Positions 53,401-63,452 are shown, counted from the stretch's first letter. The stretch: DNA of 64,000 bases from Sphingobacteriales bacterium (GCA_018262795.1 JADFDM010000003.1:248001-312000), one strand, 5' to 3'. Notes: generated by a model not told the origin, from the sequence alone. Program-made: numbers and translations.

Positions 53401-56400
53401 GTACATATCGTCCTTGTACCGCTGATCAATTTTCTGCTCTATCTGTCCGAATCCGTGCGTGTGCATCCCCGCTCCGAAATTGATATTGCCGAGGTCGGCT
53501 AATTTTATGCTTACATTCCCTACGGCTGCCACTCCTCCCGCTTCCTCAAATCCGGAAACGCGCAGTTCATTAAACCAAACCTCAATACATTTTGGAGAAC
53601 CATCATCATCACTCAAAGGATTATTGGGATCGTACTTCGATGGGTTTTTAACTCCCAGCATCACGGTTCCCACCGAGCCGATATCCGGATTTCCGACAAT
53701 GGTTAGCAGCCTTCCCTTGCTGTCGGTTCCGGTATATGGTACGTTATGCGGATAGCCGGTAGTAGCATTTCGCTTTAGTTTCAAATCAATGAAATCGCGC
53801 AACACAATATCCATCGCATTGCTGTCCGGCCATACTTCCTCCCGATCGGAAGTGATATCGTTGCTGTAAGAGCCATCCGGTGTAACTTTTAAGGGCACTT
53901 CGTATTGGTAATAGTTTTCTTTAAAGTCAGAGCCGATTCGGATAAAAGCATCCACCTCGTTATCATGTACAGGAATACTGCCTTCTACTCTATTGGCATG
54001 TATGAACATTTTGAGGTCCTTGTATCTTCTCAAATCCAGCGGAATATTTTTGAAGACCGCTTTGGTTTGGCAATCCTTAAGGTTGCAGATAGTCATAGAT
54101 AGAGCCTGCTCGTTTTGCTGAACAAACTGATTGGTTTGCTGCCCTACTGCTTGCTCGCGTTCAATGTTGGGCGGCAACACATAGTTCACCGGTTTTTTAG
54201 CGCTGTTTTCTTCAATGCTCGCAGAGGCCACATTCAAGAAAGGCTGGTCATTTTCTGTAGATAAGCCTTCACAAGGATCATCTAAGGATAAGTTATAGGT
54301 TCTCCATTGATTGCGCACTAACTCCAGTGTTCCGAAACGCAACACCACACTGTCCTGCCAGCCTGTTAGATACATCCGCATAAACTGAATAGACTTGAAG
54401 TCGGGGATGTTTCCCACCCGATCGGTGTACTGCTTGATGGGAATACGAAACTGCAGCCATCGGCTGGGGATATTATTATTGTCGGCTCCGGTGCCTTCTA
54501 CTTTAGAAACGATGTATGGGTTATTTCCCACATCCATGCCCGGCTTCATATCCACCTGGTATTCGAAATATTCTTCGTTTTCGTTGAGCGTATTATCTCG
54601 GTTCAAGTCTTCTTTATCGGGCAGGTTGGTTTGTGCAGTAGTTTGCACACTATTTTCTTGCACCGGTGAATTGCCTTCGCTACCGCAGAAGTCTTTGTAA
54701 CGAGTGAGGATGTCACCGGTACTGCCGTAAACATTTTCATCTCTGAAATATTTGTAGTTATCGCTGGAAGGGTCGCTATTCAGCTTGTCTTTTGCCGCCT
54801 GATCCATCCATTGAATATTATTGAGGAAATCAGCTTTCCGTTGCCTTTCCTGATCATCGCTTAACTCATCAAATCCAACATCCTGAATAGGTCGCAGGTT
54901 GGGGTCATTATCAAATCCATCAACCAGAGGCGGTAGTCGCGGAACACGCCCCCAGCCGGTGCTATCCATCGTTCCATCATCGGTACTGATTCCGTTCTCA
55001 TAACTCATTCGAGAGTCGCGCAGAATATCCTCCGAAATATTTCCCAACTGAAAATAAAGTTTACCTCCCGGAGAAGTGGTGTTATATAAAAACGGATCGA
55101 GTACCCAAAATTCGATGTACTCCACGTTGCTGGCTTCCAAGTCGTTGTTTTCGATACTCCTCATAATACCGCCCCATCGGGTTTCAGGCGATTTCAACGA
55201 GCCGTTTGCATTCACCCCCGCAGAAATTCCCGGAGTGGGACTGCTGCTGAACTCGTAGTTATACGGCCCCCGCTCTTTCGGATAATAAGCCATGTCGAAG
55301 GTGTACAAGTTCTGGTCAATAGTTTGATTAGGACGATTCGGGAAAACTTCCTGTGTAGGAATCAATCGGACATAATGATTTTGCCAGTTGGCCGGAGTGT
55401 TGTACACCACTCCCGGAGAAGTTTGCTGATTGAAAAAGGAATTATCTATCCGGTACCAGGCAATTTTTGCGCGGTTGTAACCGTAGCGGTCGTCTCCAAT
55501 CAGGTTGGCCTCCGGAAATTTATGGGAGCCCGGCTCATATCGCGGAGTGGATGCGAGTTTCCAGTTAATGGAGGGGTTTTTTAAATCGTAGCCGCTGCTG
55601 GTTCCTTCAAAGTCATCAATATATACTTGGCCTTGTTTGTCTTGGTTATTGATCGCCTTGGAGTGACCGGGTTTCAGATATGCCACCTCCCCATAAGTCG
55701 AAATGGTGGACATTTCTTTGGTAGAATAAAATGGAATGCGGTCTAAGCCTTTCGTGAGCCAAGGCAGGTTCGTCTCATATTTCAAATCCATCCCCATAAT
55801 GGTATTGCGAATGGGGTCTTCTCCAATATTTACTTTTTGGGTGTAAGGCCTTTCGCTCAACTGCATTACTGTAGCACCAATATTGAACTTACTGTTTACG
55901 CGATAGTCGAGGCGAGTGCCAAAGAGAGTACGCACCTGCGTGGCAAACAGGTTATTGTTTTCGTAATCTACTTTTATCTGTTGGCCACTATTCAGTACTC
56001 CCTGGTTGATGATGGACAGTCGTCCGAGATTATAGTCCACCGTGTAATCCTGCCCTTCTACTAATTTTTGCCCACCGGCTGTGACCACCACTGAACCTTT
56101 CGGAATGTTTCCCGCACCGAGTGAAATATCCTGATTGTTAGTGCCCTTGTATTGCCCTTTAATCACAAAGCGGTTATACTCCGGGTACTGTTGCGCCACA
56201 AATTTGGTAGAGTCATACAACTGGTCGTACACGTAATTAGAAGCGATACTACCACTGCCGCAACCATCATAGGCTTTTCGTAGGTTGTCGCCAAAAGGTT
56301 CCTTTACCGGAAAAATCAAACGACCATTTTGGGTGAGAATAGTAATACCCGGCACAAAGTCGAAGAGGCCATCGGGCTGCGGATCGTTGTTCATGTTCAG

Positions 56401-58104
56401 GTGATCTAAGTTGAGGATGCGCAGCAATTGGGTTCCCTCCACACAACCCTTTGGCATATACCTTTTTAAGCCACCGCCCGGATCATTGTAATACACATCC
56501 AAGCGGAAATCTTCATTGCTCACATTGTAAGCCCCCAGGGAGTAGATGTTTTTCATCATCAAGTTCCAGATGGGCAAGTTGGGGCGCACCGAAGTTCCTT
56601 TGAGCATTTTCAGATACAGCACCTTTGAGGTAGCGTTGGAATCGGGGGGTACCTGATTTCCAAATTCTCCCACCTGAAACACCTGACCATTGTATTCATA
56701 TTGAAAAGCCACTGCCAGTACTTCATTGGGGTTGAGTTGCGAATTGAGAGAGATATAACCCAACTGATTGTTGTAGGTATATTCTGTTTCATTCAGTTTG
56801 CGCGCATACGTTTTTTCAAAATCTTGCCCCTGGCTTAGGTGAAACGAAGGACCTATCATGGTGGCTACTACATTATCAACAAAACGATAGTTGGGGTTTG
56901 AGGTGAGTTTGCTGTACAAATCATTTGCTTCATTGCGCGGACGGGCATCGGTGCCTATCGGATGAATTTCGTTGGAATAAGGTTTTGATTCGCCCAAATC
57001 CATCAGACCGAGAATGTCGCGCACATTTTGAGTTGAACCGTTGCGGTTGGTCACCCACACTTCCATTCGAGTGATGTTAACTACTGACTTAATATTTGGT
57101 AAACTCGAGAGGGCATTGTCATACTGGTCGCGGAAATATTGAGAGAGGAAGAAGTGACGGTTTTCGTCATACTGATCGGCATGTACCTCAAAAGTTTGCT
57201 TTTGTGAGCCGCTCTCAATCATCAAGGTTTCCTTCTTGGCTTTTTGCTGAGAAATAACACTCGTCCAAGTCAATCTTCCAAACTGAAATTGTGTTTTTAA
57301 TCCAAACAGTGTTTGGCTACCGGTAATCAATCGGGTTTGTAAAGGCAGGTTTACGTTACCGGCTTCTATCACTTTGATGATGTCGTCCTCATCACCGGTA
57401 TAGCCCAACTTAATCTGATTGTCAAAATCGAAACCGCTCTGAGTGTTGTACTTTACTCCAAGCTGCAACTTATCGCCAATTTTACCAATCACATTCAAGT
57501 TGATATTCATGTCAAAATCAAACCCGCCTGTTTTGCGGTTGCGTATCGGAATATTGGGGTTGGCGGTTTTCTGGGTATTCCCGCCCAATGTCATTTCTAC
57601 ATTTCCCTGCGGACGAATTTCAATTTTGCTGCCTCCGAAAAGTTTATCAAAGAATTTCTTTTTTACCTGAATAGGTGGGATAAGGCTTTTATCTTCTACC
57701 AAATTAATGGCGTTCTGCCGTTCTTTCCAGTATTGCTCGCGCTCTTGCTTTTCAGTATAAGTCAGATATTCCTGATAGGTCATGTACTGAGGAGGGCGTA
57801 CGTTCTGCCCACCTACCGTTTCGGTGAGTACATACATCCCGGTTTCGGGATCGTATTCTACCTTTTGCTTTACAGCCGGTGGATCCTGTAAGTAAAACGG
57901 GTCGTTGGGTTTGTCGGAAATGAAATCCCCCTCTCTTTCCTTGATAGGATATTTGAGATCTACTTTTGGAGAGTCGGTGGGCAATTCAGCTACGGGGTGC
58001 AGTGGCTTGGCGCGAAGAGCCGTGTTGCCGGCAAAAGCCGCAAACAACATGCTGGCGCACGAAATCGCAATAGTACCGGTAAGCAGTTTTTTCCCTGACT
58101 TCAC
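50419..58104 (-). CDS. sprA: Type IX secretion outer-membrane translocon SprA (Sov)
   Basis: 2561 residues, slightly longer than Flavobacterium SprA (about 2400). Signal-anchor-like N terminus, then the characteristic periplasmic start (DPFYLQDPP, PIQVKKKFFDKLFGGSKIEIRPQGNVEMTLG) and repeated barrel strands up to the terminal FSLAD. SprA is a giant single-chain 36-strand outer-membrane barrel through which folded T9SS cargo passes; the two sorting-tail proteins in this window are candidate cargo. A Lys/Glu-rich, coiled-coil-like insert of about 145 residues lies at about 1920-2065. The gene starts 8 bp after ruvA and is followed by gcvH and vanZ. Confidence 0.97.
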   Translation of the reverse strand: MKSGKKLLTGTIAISCASMLFAAFAGNTALRAKPLHPVAELPTDSPKVDLKYPIKEREGDFISDKPNDPFYLQDPPAVKQKVEYDPETGMYVLTETVGGQNVRPPQYMTYQEYLTYTEKQEREQYWKERQNAINLVEDKSLIPPIQVKKKFFDKLFGGSKIEIRPQGNVEMTLGGNTQKTANPNIPIRNRKTGGFDFDMNINLNVIGKIGDKLQLGVKYNTQSGFDFDNQIKLGYTGDEDDIIKVIEAGNVNLPLQTRLITGSQTLFGLKTQFQFGRLTWTSVISQQKAKKETLMIESGSQKQTFEVHADQYDENRHFFLSQYFRDQYDNALSSLPNIKSVVNITRMEVWVTNRNGSTQNVRDILGLMDLGESKPYSNEIHPIGTDARPRNEANDLYSKLTSNPNYRFVDNVVATMIGPSFHLSQGQDFEKTYARKLNETEYTYNNQLGYISLNSQLNPNEVLAVAFQYEYNGQVFQVGEFGNQVPPDSNATSKVLYLKMLKGTSVRPNLPIWNLMMKNIYSLGAYNVSNEDFRLDVYYNDPGGGLKRYMPKGCVEGTQLLRILNLDHLNMNNDPQPDGLFDFVPGITILTQNGRLIFPVKEPFGDNLRKAYDGCGSGSIASNYVYDQLYDSTKFVAQQYPEYNRFVIKGQYKGTNNQDISLGAGNIPKGSVVVTAGGQKLVEGQDYTVDYNLGRLSIINQGVLNSGQQIKVDYENNNLFATQVRTLFGTRLDYRVNSKFNIGATVMQLSERPYTQKVNIGEDPIRNTIMGMDLKYETNLPWLTKGLDRIPFYSTKEMSTISTYGEVAYLKPGHSKAINNQDKQGQVYIDDFEGTSSGYDLKNPSINWKLASTPRYEPGSHKFPEANLIGDDRYGYNRAKIAWYRIDNSFFNQQTSPGVVYNTPANWQNHYVRLIPTQEVFPNRPNQTIDQNLYTFDMAYYPKERGPYNYEFSSSPTPGISAGVNANGSLKSPETRWGGIMRSIENNDLEASNVEYIEFWVLDPFLYNTTSPGGKLYFQLGNISEDILRDSRMSYENGISTDDGTMDSTGWGRVPRLPPLVDGFDNDPNLRPIQDVGFDELSDDQERQRKADFLNNIQWMDQAAKDKLNSDPSSDNYKYFRDENVYGSTGDILTRYKDFCGSEGNSPVQENSVQTTAQTNLPDKEDLNRDNTLNENEEYFEYQVDMKPGMDVGNNPYIVSKVEGTGADNNNIPSRWLQFRIPIKQYTDRVGNIPDFKSIQFMRMYLTGWQDSVVLRFGTLELVRNQWRTYNLSLDDPCEGLSTENDQPFLNVASASIEENSAKKPVNYVLPPNIEREQAVGQQTNQFVQQNEQALSMTICNLKDCQTKAVFKNIPLDLRRYKDLKMFIHANRVEGSIPVHDNEVDAFIRIGSDFKENYYQYEVPLKVTPDGSYSNDITSDREEVWPDSNAMDIVLRDFIDLKLKRNATTGYPHNVPYTGTDSKGRLLTIVGNPDIGSVGTVMLGVKNPSKYDPNNPLSDDDGSPKCIEVWFNELRVSGFEEAGGVAAVGNVSIKLADLGNINFGAGMHTHGFGQIEQKIDQRYKDDMYQYDFSSNIELGKFLPEKAGIRIPFYGAYSQDFSTPEFDPYQFDIPTKEMVQGLRTTEGKDSSRVYLRQIQTINTRRGYNFSNVRIVPQTKAKRPHIYDPGNFNFTYSYNEVLFTDPFIEKNSKKNWLGLVGWSFAPQTKDFAPFKKLIKAKTKWLDIIKDFSFNPYPSTLAFTSEWNREFTEIKLRPLGDVDFNLPTTYSKNFRWTRTYAFKYNPFRSLSIDYNATNNSRIDEPDGHIDTKAKKQEVWGNVWQGGRNTNYNQSLAVNYNIPINKLPIFDFISANVGYASSYSWTALPWQLDSGSTTLRQNTLGNIINNTQNDRAKVDFNFKKLYQKVPFLRTYDSPNPSAGDKKANDNKRDAVKKARERIQGEMDKLKEKRAQLKEQLKAAKEQAKTDTVYQHKKEAGIARAKGEITKNKGLIGDKKKEKAKADSKENKKKAKEEENALVQKGKTLHDNLKKAKQDAEVVRLKKELKNNRKMLKLKKRDFANKQAPSNPGISILLRPLLALKRVSVEYKENKSTTLPGFEGYSQIIGNQVYSNNFTKHKSLKNAPGYDFGFGWQPGDRFWNGVDAITRDHWLDEAATKGWISNDTLLNQKFMQTRSQRLDVTATVEPWTDLKIDLNFFMDKSTNHSQFFKYVADDNGNYGFAHLNPVDAGSYSISYLPIKTLFKKIDAKGYSETYKNFEANRSIISKRLGLANPNNNDGSPYFNPSDTTYNAAYADGYGPKSQDVLIPAFLAAYTNSDPNKVGLNPFKAFPLPNWRISYNGLTKFKWAQKIFTNFTITHGYNSTLTVNSFQTNLDYKGDGTPFNSSKKDTLNGNYYQLYNMPSIVLNEQLSPLIGVDMTFKNNITAKFDYKKSRTLTMNFADYQMVEMKSEQFTIGAGYKIRGLKLPIKIKGRKIRLDNDLSFRFDFSYRDNITVNHRIDESQPQITQGAKTIAIQPSIDYIISKRLSIRLFFDQTRTIPKISTGFPTTNTKGGITLRFSLAD

Positions 58105-58112
58105 TCCTTTTT

Positions 58113-58709
58113 TTATAATTGCTTTAATGCCTCTTTAATTAAGCCCTCTACCGACCATTCGTTTCCTGTACCCATCAATTTTATCAATACTTTTTCTCCT
58201 GCTTGTTTACTGAAGCCCAAAGCAACGAGTGCACTTAACGCTTCCTCTTTTAATGTATTGCCTTGTGTTACCTGCAAAATGTGCCCTGTCGCCAGTTTCC
58301 CCACTTTGTCTTTCAGTTCCAGTATGATGCGCTTGGCCGATTTGGGGCCTATGCCTTTGATGCTTTGTATCATGGCTTCGTTCTCAGAGAGAATAGCCTG
58401 CTTAATTTCATCGGGCCGAAAGGTGGAGAGCATCATGCGAGCAGTGGCCGCACCTACTCCCGATACTGAAATCAGTTTTTCAAAAAGTTCTTTCTCCGAT
58501 TCTTCAAAAAAACCATAGAGGTCGTAACCCGCGAGGTTCTGTCCATCATTTTTTACCACTAAAGAGGTATGAAGTGTGCACTGTTCTAACTCCTGAATAC
58601 TGGCATAGGTATTCAAGCTGATTTTAACCATAAAGCCCATCCCTCCCGTTTCTATAAAAACATGAGTTGGACTTTTAAATGTAATTTTCCCTTTCAGGTA
58701 TGCGATCAT
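58113..58709 (-). CDS. ruvA: Holliday junction branch migration protein RuvA
   Basis: 198 residues. The N-terminal OB fold opens MIAYLKGKITFKSPTHV with ETGGMGF; the helix-hairpin-helix pair is seen as ISVSGVGAATARMML and IKGIGPKSAKRIILELKDK; a short linker leads to the C-terminal RuvB-contacting domain (EEALSALVALGFSKQ). RuvA binds four-way junctions as a tetramer and loads the RuvB motor. It is first in the operon-like run that continues into sprA. RuvC is encoded elsewhere, at 9807-10367. Confidence 0.96.
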   Translation of the reverse strand: MIAYLKGKITFKSPTHVFIETGGMGFMVKISLNTYASIQELEQCTLHTSLVVKNDGQNLAGYDLYGFFEESEKELFEKLISVSGVGAATARMMLSTFRPDEIKQAILSENEAMIQSIKGIGPKSAKRIILELKDKVGKLATGHILQVTQGNTLKEEALSALVALGFSKQAGEKVLIKLMGTGNEWSVEGLIKEALKQL

Positions 58710-58795
58710 GCCCTACAGCCTTTTGTTGCTATTATTTTTTTGTAATACTAATGTGTAGAATTGGGCAATAGGCTGCGGCTTTTTCAGAGTAGAAC

Positions 58796-60265
58796 TTATT
58801 CAGTAAGGTTTGTTAGGGTGTCCGTTTTATCAGAGGCAATTTGCATTAGTTTATCCGAAAACGCAAGCAACTTACTTTCTTCAAATCTATCTGCCAATAA
58901 TTGAATGCCTATGGGCAGTCCCTCTTTATTGGTAGCTAAGGGCAACGAAATGGCGGGAATGCCTGTGAGATTTGCCAGCACGGTGTAGATGTCAGCTAAA
59001 TACATTTCTACCGGGTTTTCAGTTTTCTCTCCAAACTTAAATGCCACGGTAGGGCTGGTGGGCATCAGTATAAAATCGTAGTCTTTAAATAGGAGGCGCA
59101 GTTTCTCGGTGAGTATTCTCCTCACTTTTTGTGCCCGCGAATAATAAGCGTCATAATACCCCGAACTCAACACAAAGGTGCCGAGCATAATGCGGTTTTT
59201 CACTTCCTTACCAAAACCTTCGGTGCGCGATTTCTTGTAAACCGATTCTAATTCTATGGCATTGGGTGAGCGGTAGCCGTAATGCACCCCGTCAAACCGG
59301 GCAAGATTAGAGGAAGCCTCGGCAGTGGTTAACACATAGTAGGCGGCAATTAAATGGTCGAGCAGTTCAAAAGGCACTTCTTCTACCGCATTCCCTTCTG
59401 CTTTCAATGCCGCCATTAATGCTTCGCTGGCGGTGCGCACTTCTTCGTGCAATCCTTCGCTGCTCAGCGTGGAAGGGAAAACTGCCACACGGGCTTTTTT
59501 ATCGAAAGCGAGTTGCTGAGAGTACGCGGGAACTAAAGTGGAGGAAGTGGTAGCATCGTAATTATCCTTCCCTGAAATGACCTCCAACACAAGAGCGGCA
59601 TCTTCTACTGAACGAGCAAAGGGGCCTATCTGATCAAAGGAGGAAGCATAGGCTATTAATCCGTACCGCGACACTCTGCCATAAGTGGGCTTTAATCCCA
59701 CTATTCCGCAAAAGGAAGCGGGTTGGCGAATTGAGCCTCCGGTATCGGAACCGAGAGATACTTGGCAAAGCCCTGCCTGCACCGCTACTGCCGACCCTCC
59801 AGAGGATCCTCCCGGAACTCTTGTATTGTCCTGCGCATTCAGCACCCGCCCGTAAGCAGAGTTTTCATTGCTGGAGCCCATCGCAAATTCATCGCAGTTG
59901 GTGCGGCCTATAAGGATGGCATCTTCAGCTAATAGTCGCTCTACCACCGTAGCGTTATACAGGGACACAAATCCTTCTAAAATTTTGGAGCCTGCTGAAA
60001 GCTTGTGCTGGCGGTAGCAAATATTATCCTTGATGGCCACGACCACCCCGAACAGTTTGCCGAGCGGCTCATTGTTTTGTATTTTTTTATCAATACGCTT
60101 TGCCTGCGCGATCGCATCCTCCTGAAAAACTTCGAGAAAAGCGTTGAGGTGTCGGTTGGCTTCTATCCTCTGTAAATAAGCATGAACCAAGGTTTCGGCA
60201 GTGGTAGCACCGGCTTTGAGGTGCTGTTGTGTTTGTTGAATGCTTAAATACGATACTTCTGCCAC
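58796..60265 (-). CDS. gatA: Asp-tRNA(Asn)/Glu-tRNA(Gln) amidotransferase subunit A
   Basis: 489 residues. The amidase triad is complete and at the canonical positions: Lys79 (VAIKDNIC), Ser154 (GGSSGGS) and Ser178 (SDTGGSIRQP). GatA releases ammonia from glutamine or asparagine, which GatB uses to amidate misacylated tRNA; gatB and gatC are not in the window, as is common in this phylum. tatA lies 47 bp upstream and may share the transcript. Confidence 0.95.
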   Translation of the reverse strand: MAEVSYLSIQQTQQHLKAGATTAETLVHAYLQRIEANRHLNAFLEVFQEDAIAQAKRIDKKIQNNEPLGKLFGVVVAIKDNICYRQHKLSAGSKILEGFVSLYNATVVERLLAEDAILIGRTNCDEFAMGSSNENSAYGRVLNAQDNTRVPGGSSGGSAVAVQAGLCQVSLGSDTGGSIRQPASFCGIVGLKPTYGRVSRYGLIAYASSFDQIGPFARSVEDAALVLEVISGKDNYDATTSSTLVPAYSQQLAFDKKARVAVFPSTLSSEGLHEEVRTASEALMAALKAEGNAVEEVPFELLDHLIAAYYVLTTAEASSNLARFDGVHYGYRSPNAIELESVYKKSRTEGFGKEVKNRIMLGTFVLSSGYYDAYYSRAQKVRRILTEKLRLLFKDYDFILMPTSPTVAFKFGEKTENPVEMYLADIYTVLANLTGIPAISLPLATNKEGLPIGIQLLADRFEESKLLAFSDKLMQIASDKTDTLTNLTE

Positions 60266-60312
60266 TTCAATTTGTTTTGAAAATTGAATCCGGTGAGGAT
60301 ATTAAAACTGAA

Positions 60313-60549
60313 TTAATCTTTCTTTTCTTCAGCAGCGGAAGAGTCTTCCTTCTTAGCGGGCTTGTCCTTCATCCCATCTTCGATTTCCTGCTTAATGTTG
60401 GCTTTAGCCGCATTGAATTCGCGCACTCCCTGACCGAGACCGCGCATTAATTCAGGAATTTTTTTGCCCCCGAACAACAGTAACAGTGCGGCTATGATGA
60501 GGACGGTTTCTGATGTTCCTAAACCGAAAATGGCATATTGAACTTGCAT
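60313..60549 (-). CDS. tatA: Twin-arginine translocase subunit TatA
   Basis: A longer frame exists upstream, but ATG 60549 is the correct start: 78 residues with the short N-terminal helix of TatA ([24 protein letters not shown]), the FGxxKLPE-like hinge (FGGKKIPEL), an amphipathic helix ([14 protein letters not shown]) and an acidic/Lys-rich tail. TatA oligomerises in the inner membrane to pass folded twin-arginine proteins with TatC. The minus-strand box TAGTTTTG at 60568-60575 is a perfect -7 match 18 bp before the ATG. Confidence 0.94.
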   Translation of the reverse strand: MQVQYAIFGLGTSETVLIIAALLLLFGGKKIPELMRGLGQGVREFNAAKANIKQEIEDGMKDKPAKKEDSSAAEEKKD

Positions 60550-60929
60550 AATAAAAATTTGGGAGAGCAAAACTAACCTAAAATGTGGAAGGGGCAAGGG
60601 ATTAGCGTTAAAAGCGAGAGACCCTAAACGCGGCTTTGAAAGCGGCCATTTCCGCACCAATATTTCTTCGACAGACAACCTTTCAAGGCTAAGAAAAACT
60701 GTGTAGAGAATATGATCTTCTCCCAACAAGCAGTTGCCTTCTCTGAACAAGCCGTTGCTGTATTTGGATTAAAAAACAGGATGCCCTTTGCTGAAAAAGG
60801 TTTCAGATAGCAAAATCTGATCAAAATAACCCTGTTTGGAGATTCCTACGCCCATATTCAGTTCAGAATGACCCCCAAAGGAATTTCTTAAGTCCATAAT
60901 CTGTACAGAATAATCCTGAAAGAAGAGTA
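60550..60929. other. Intergenic region, 380 bp
   Basis: Apart from the tatA -7 box, I see no gene, RNA or terminator here. The minus-strand frames that cross it (to 60750 and 60824) are rich in Cys and Arg, lack a family-like pattern and are probably chance. A short imperfect direct repeat (AACAAGCAGTTGC and AACAAGCCGTTGC) occurs around 60725-60760. Confidence 0.5.
60568..60575 (-). promoter_or_regulatory. -7 box of the tatA-gatA transcript
   Basis: Minus-strand TAGTTTTG matches TAnnTTTG exactly and predicts a short leader before ATG 60549. It also excludes the longer upstream ORF reading as the tatA start. Confidence 0.55.
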
Positions 60930-63452
60930 TTACTCCTGAAAGTACACTCGCTTTACTCTTGCAGAAATGCCGGTGAGTATTTCGTACGGAATCGTTTCAG
61001 CCGCTTCGGCCACCGTTTCAATACGCGGGTTTATGCCAAACACAATCACTTCATCTCCTTCTTTTGCCTCCATGCCCGTGATATCCAGCATGGTCATGTC
61101 CATACATATATTTCCAATAATCGGTGCGAGTGTTCCGTTCACCAGCATACTTCCCTTTTTGTTAGATAGCCTTCGGCTCAATCCATCTGCATAGCCAATG
61201 CCTACGGTGGCAATGGTTTTGTCCTTCGTCACTTTTCCCACTCGGCCATAGCCCACCGTTTCACCCTTTTTTACCTGTTTGATTTGCGAAATGGTAGTTC
61301 GCAGCGTGGAAACGTTCATCAGTTTACTTTGTATTTTCTCAGAACTATCAATACCGTACAGCCCTATGCCGAGGCGCACCATGTCAAATTGCGCGTTTGT
61401 GTGCCGGGTAATGCCGGTGCTGTTGAGAATATGGCGCAAGATGCGATAGTCAAAAGCGGTGCAAAGTTCGGTGCTCATGGTTTCAAACTTTTGAATCTGC
61501 TCTGCGGTGAAAGCATCATAGCTTTTATCTTCACTGGCCGCGAGGTGAGAGAACACCGAAGCAATCTCTAAGGGATGATTCAATTTGAGCCGTTCAATTA
61601 GAAGCGGCAATTCATCTTCAGAAAAACCGAGACGATTCATCCCGGTTTCTAACTCTATATGAACTTTATATTTCTCGTGCCCATTGGCGCGAAACAGTGC
61701 CAGCGTTTCGGCAAATTTTTCTAAAAGCGCAAAGCTGTATATATCGGGTTCCAGCCGGTATTGGATAATAGTTTCAAAACTTCGCTGTTCGGGATTCATG
61801 ACCATAATGGGTAGCGTGATACCGTTTTTGCGCAATTCCACTCCCTCATCGGCATAAGCCACTGCGAGATAATCGCAGCGATTAAACTGTAGCACGTTGG
61901 CAATTTCAAAACTGCCGCTTCCGTAGCTGAAAGCCTTTACCATTGCCATGATTTTTGTGGTGGGTGGCAGGAGCGACTGATACACCTTTAGGTTATGAGC
62001 AATAGCATTGAGATTAATTTCCAACACCGTTTCATGTGCCTTCTTCTCCAAAAATTTTCCGATTACTTCAAACCTAAATTGGCGGGCACCCTTTAGCAGA
62101 ATCACTTCGTGTTGAAAAGCGGACGAATCGAGATGCTCCAGAAACTCGTCTGTGGAGGCGTAGCATTGAAAAGTGAAGGCATCATTTTTATCAAACAATT
62201 TTTTCTGGCGACACACAGCCGGTCCTATCCCGATCAAATGCGTCACTTTATTCTGCTGCATTAACTCGGCCACCTCTGAATACAAGGCATATTCCCCTCT
62301 TCCGCTTTGCAGAATATCGGAAAGAATAACGGTTTTTCGGGGATGCTGATTCTGTTGTTTTAAAAAATCAAGCGCAATTTTCAGTGAGCCGATGTCGGAG
62401 TTGTAAGAGTCGTTGATCACCGAACAGTTGTTGATAGCATCTTTCATTTCTAGCCGCATGGCAATGCGAGTAAGATGCTTCAGTCGCTCTTGGATTACTC
62501 GCAGGTCTGATTTTAGATACAACATTATGCACACACAATGGATGGCATTTTCTACACTGGCGCGATCGCTGAAAGGCACTTCAAAATCCAGTTCGCGCTG
62601 GTTGTAAAGGCAATGAATAAAGGAGTGATTATTTTTTTGCAATACACTGGCCACATACACATCTGCCTCCGGTGAAAAGCTCCAGGTAAAGGTTTTTATT
62701 TTATCCTCGGTATCGTCACTGCCTTTCGAAAGTGCATTAATCTCGGCAATACTTTGATTAATGTCGGGATAGTCTTTGCAGTAAATCAATATCTCGGCAT
62801 TCACAAAGAGTTTGAGTTTCTCTTTGGTTTTATGGCGAATGTTTAGAAATCCTTCGCTATGTGCTTCGCCAATATTGGTGAAGATGCCAATGGTGGGCCG
62901 AATGATTTTTTCCAGCTTAATCATCTCATCCGATTCGGAAATGCCGGCTTCAAAAATTCCCAACTCATGGGTATCCTCCATCAGCCACAGCGACAGTGGA
63001 ACGCCAATTTGAGAGTTGTAGCTTTTAGGGCTGCGCACAATGTGGTAGTCTTCGTGCAGCAACTGATGCAGCCATTCTTTCACCACCGTTTTACCATTGC
63101 TGCCCGTGATGGCAATGACCGGGATATTCAGTTTGCTGCGATGATAGCCCGCTAGTTTTTGTAGCGCAGTAACGGCATCGCCCACCAAAATGAAATTGGC
63201 TTTCGGAAATTTTTCTGCAATCCCTTCTTTCGTAATCACGAAACAGCGCACTCCTTTTTGATATAGTTCTTCGAGATAGTTGTGTCCGTCTAACTTCTGT
63301 CCTCCTAAAGCGAAAAACAAAGTGGTTTCGGGATGAATCAGCTTGCGCGAATCCAACAATAAATCTTTTATAAGAACATCGGGAAGCGGCTGCTGTATCA
63401 ACTTTCCACCGGTGGCTTTGGCAATCTCTGCGATAGGGTAAGCTGCTTTCAT
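60930..63452 (-). CDS. murF-alr: MurF-alanine racemase fusion
   Basis: About 840 residues from ATG 63452, two enzymes in one chain. Residues 1 to about 455 are MurF: DSRKLIHPETTLFFAL, ATP loop ITGSNGKTVVKEW near 110, NDSYNS. Residues about 465-840 are alanine racemase: PLP lysine in MVKAFSYGSG near residue 506, ETGMNRLGF, and the second-base Tyr in VGYGRVGK. The fusion joins D-alanine supply with addition of D-Ala-D-Ala to UDP-MurNAc-tripeptide. This fusion is known in Bacteroidota. Ser replaces the usual second Tyr-adjacent residue in AFSYGSG, within family variation. Confidence 0.95.
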   Translation of the reverse strand: MKAAYPIAEIAKATGGKLIQQPLPDVLIKDLLLDSRKLIHPETTLFFALGGQKLDGHNYLEELYQKGVRCFVITKEGIAEKFPKANFILVGDAVTALQKLAGYHRSKLNIPVIAITGSNGKTVVKEWLHQLLHEDYHIVRSPKSYNSQIGVPLSLWLMEDTHELGIFEAGISESDEMIKLEKIIRPTIGIFTNIGEAHSEGFLNIRHKTKEKLKLFVNAEILIYCKDYPDINQSIAEINALSKGSDDTEDKIKTFTWSFSPEADVYVASVLQKNNHSFIHCLYNQRELDFEVPFSDRASVENAIHCVCIMLYLKSDLRVIQERLKHLTRIAMRLEMKDAINNCSVINDSYNSDIGSLKIALDFLKQQNQHPRKTVILSDILQSGRGEYALYSEVAELMQQNKVTHLIGIGPAVCRQKKLFDKNDAFTFQCYASTDEFLEHLDSSAFQHEVILLKGARQFRFEVIGKFLEKKAHETVLEINLNAIAHNLKVYQSLLPPTTKIMAMVKAFSYGSGSFEIANVLQFNRCDYLAVAYADEGVELRKNGITLPIMVMNPEQRSFETIIQYRLEPDIYSFALLEKFAETLALFRANGHEKYKVHIELETGMNRLGFSEDELPLLIERLKLNHPLEIASVFSHLAASEDKSYDAFTAEQIQKFETMSTELCTAFDYRILRHILNSTGITRHTNAQFDMVRLGIGLYGIDSSEKIQSKLMNVSTLRTTISQIKQVKKGETVGYGRVGKVTKDKTIATVGIGYADGLSRRLSNKKGSMLVNGTLAPIIGNICMDMTMLDITGMEAKEGDEVIVFGINPRIETVAEAAETIPYEILTGISARVKRVYFQE

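Noticed and set aside
60624-60824. 66-codon minus-strand frame upstream of tatA
   Set aside because: Cys/Arg-rich composition, no family pattern, overlaps another non-coding frame and the tatA promoter region.
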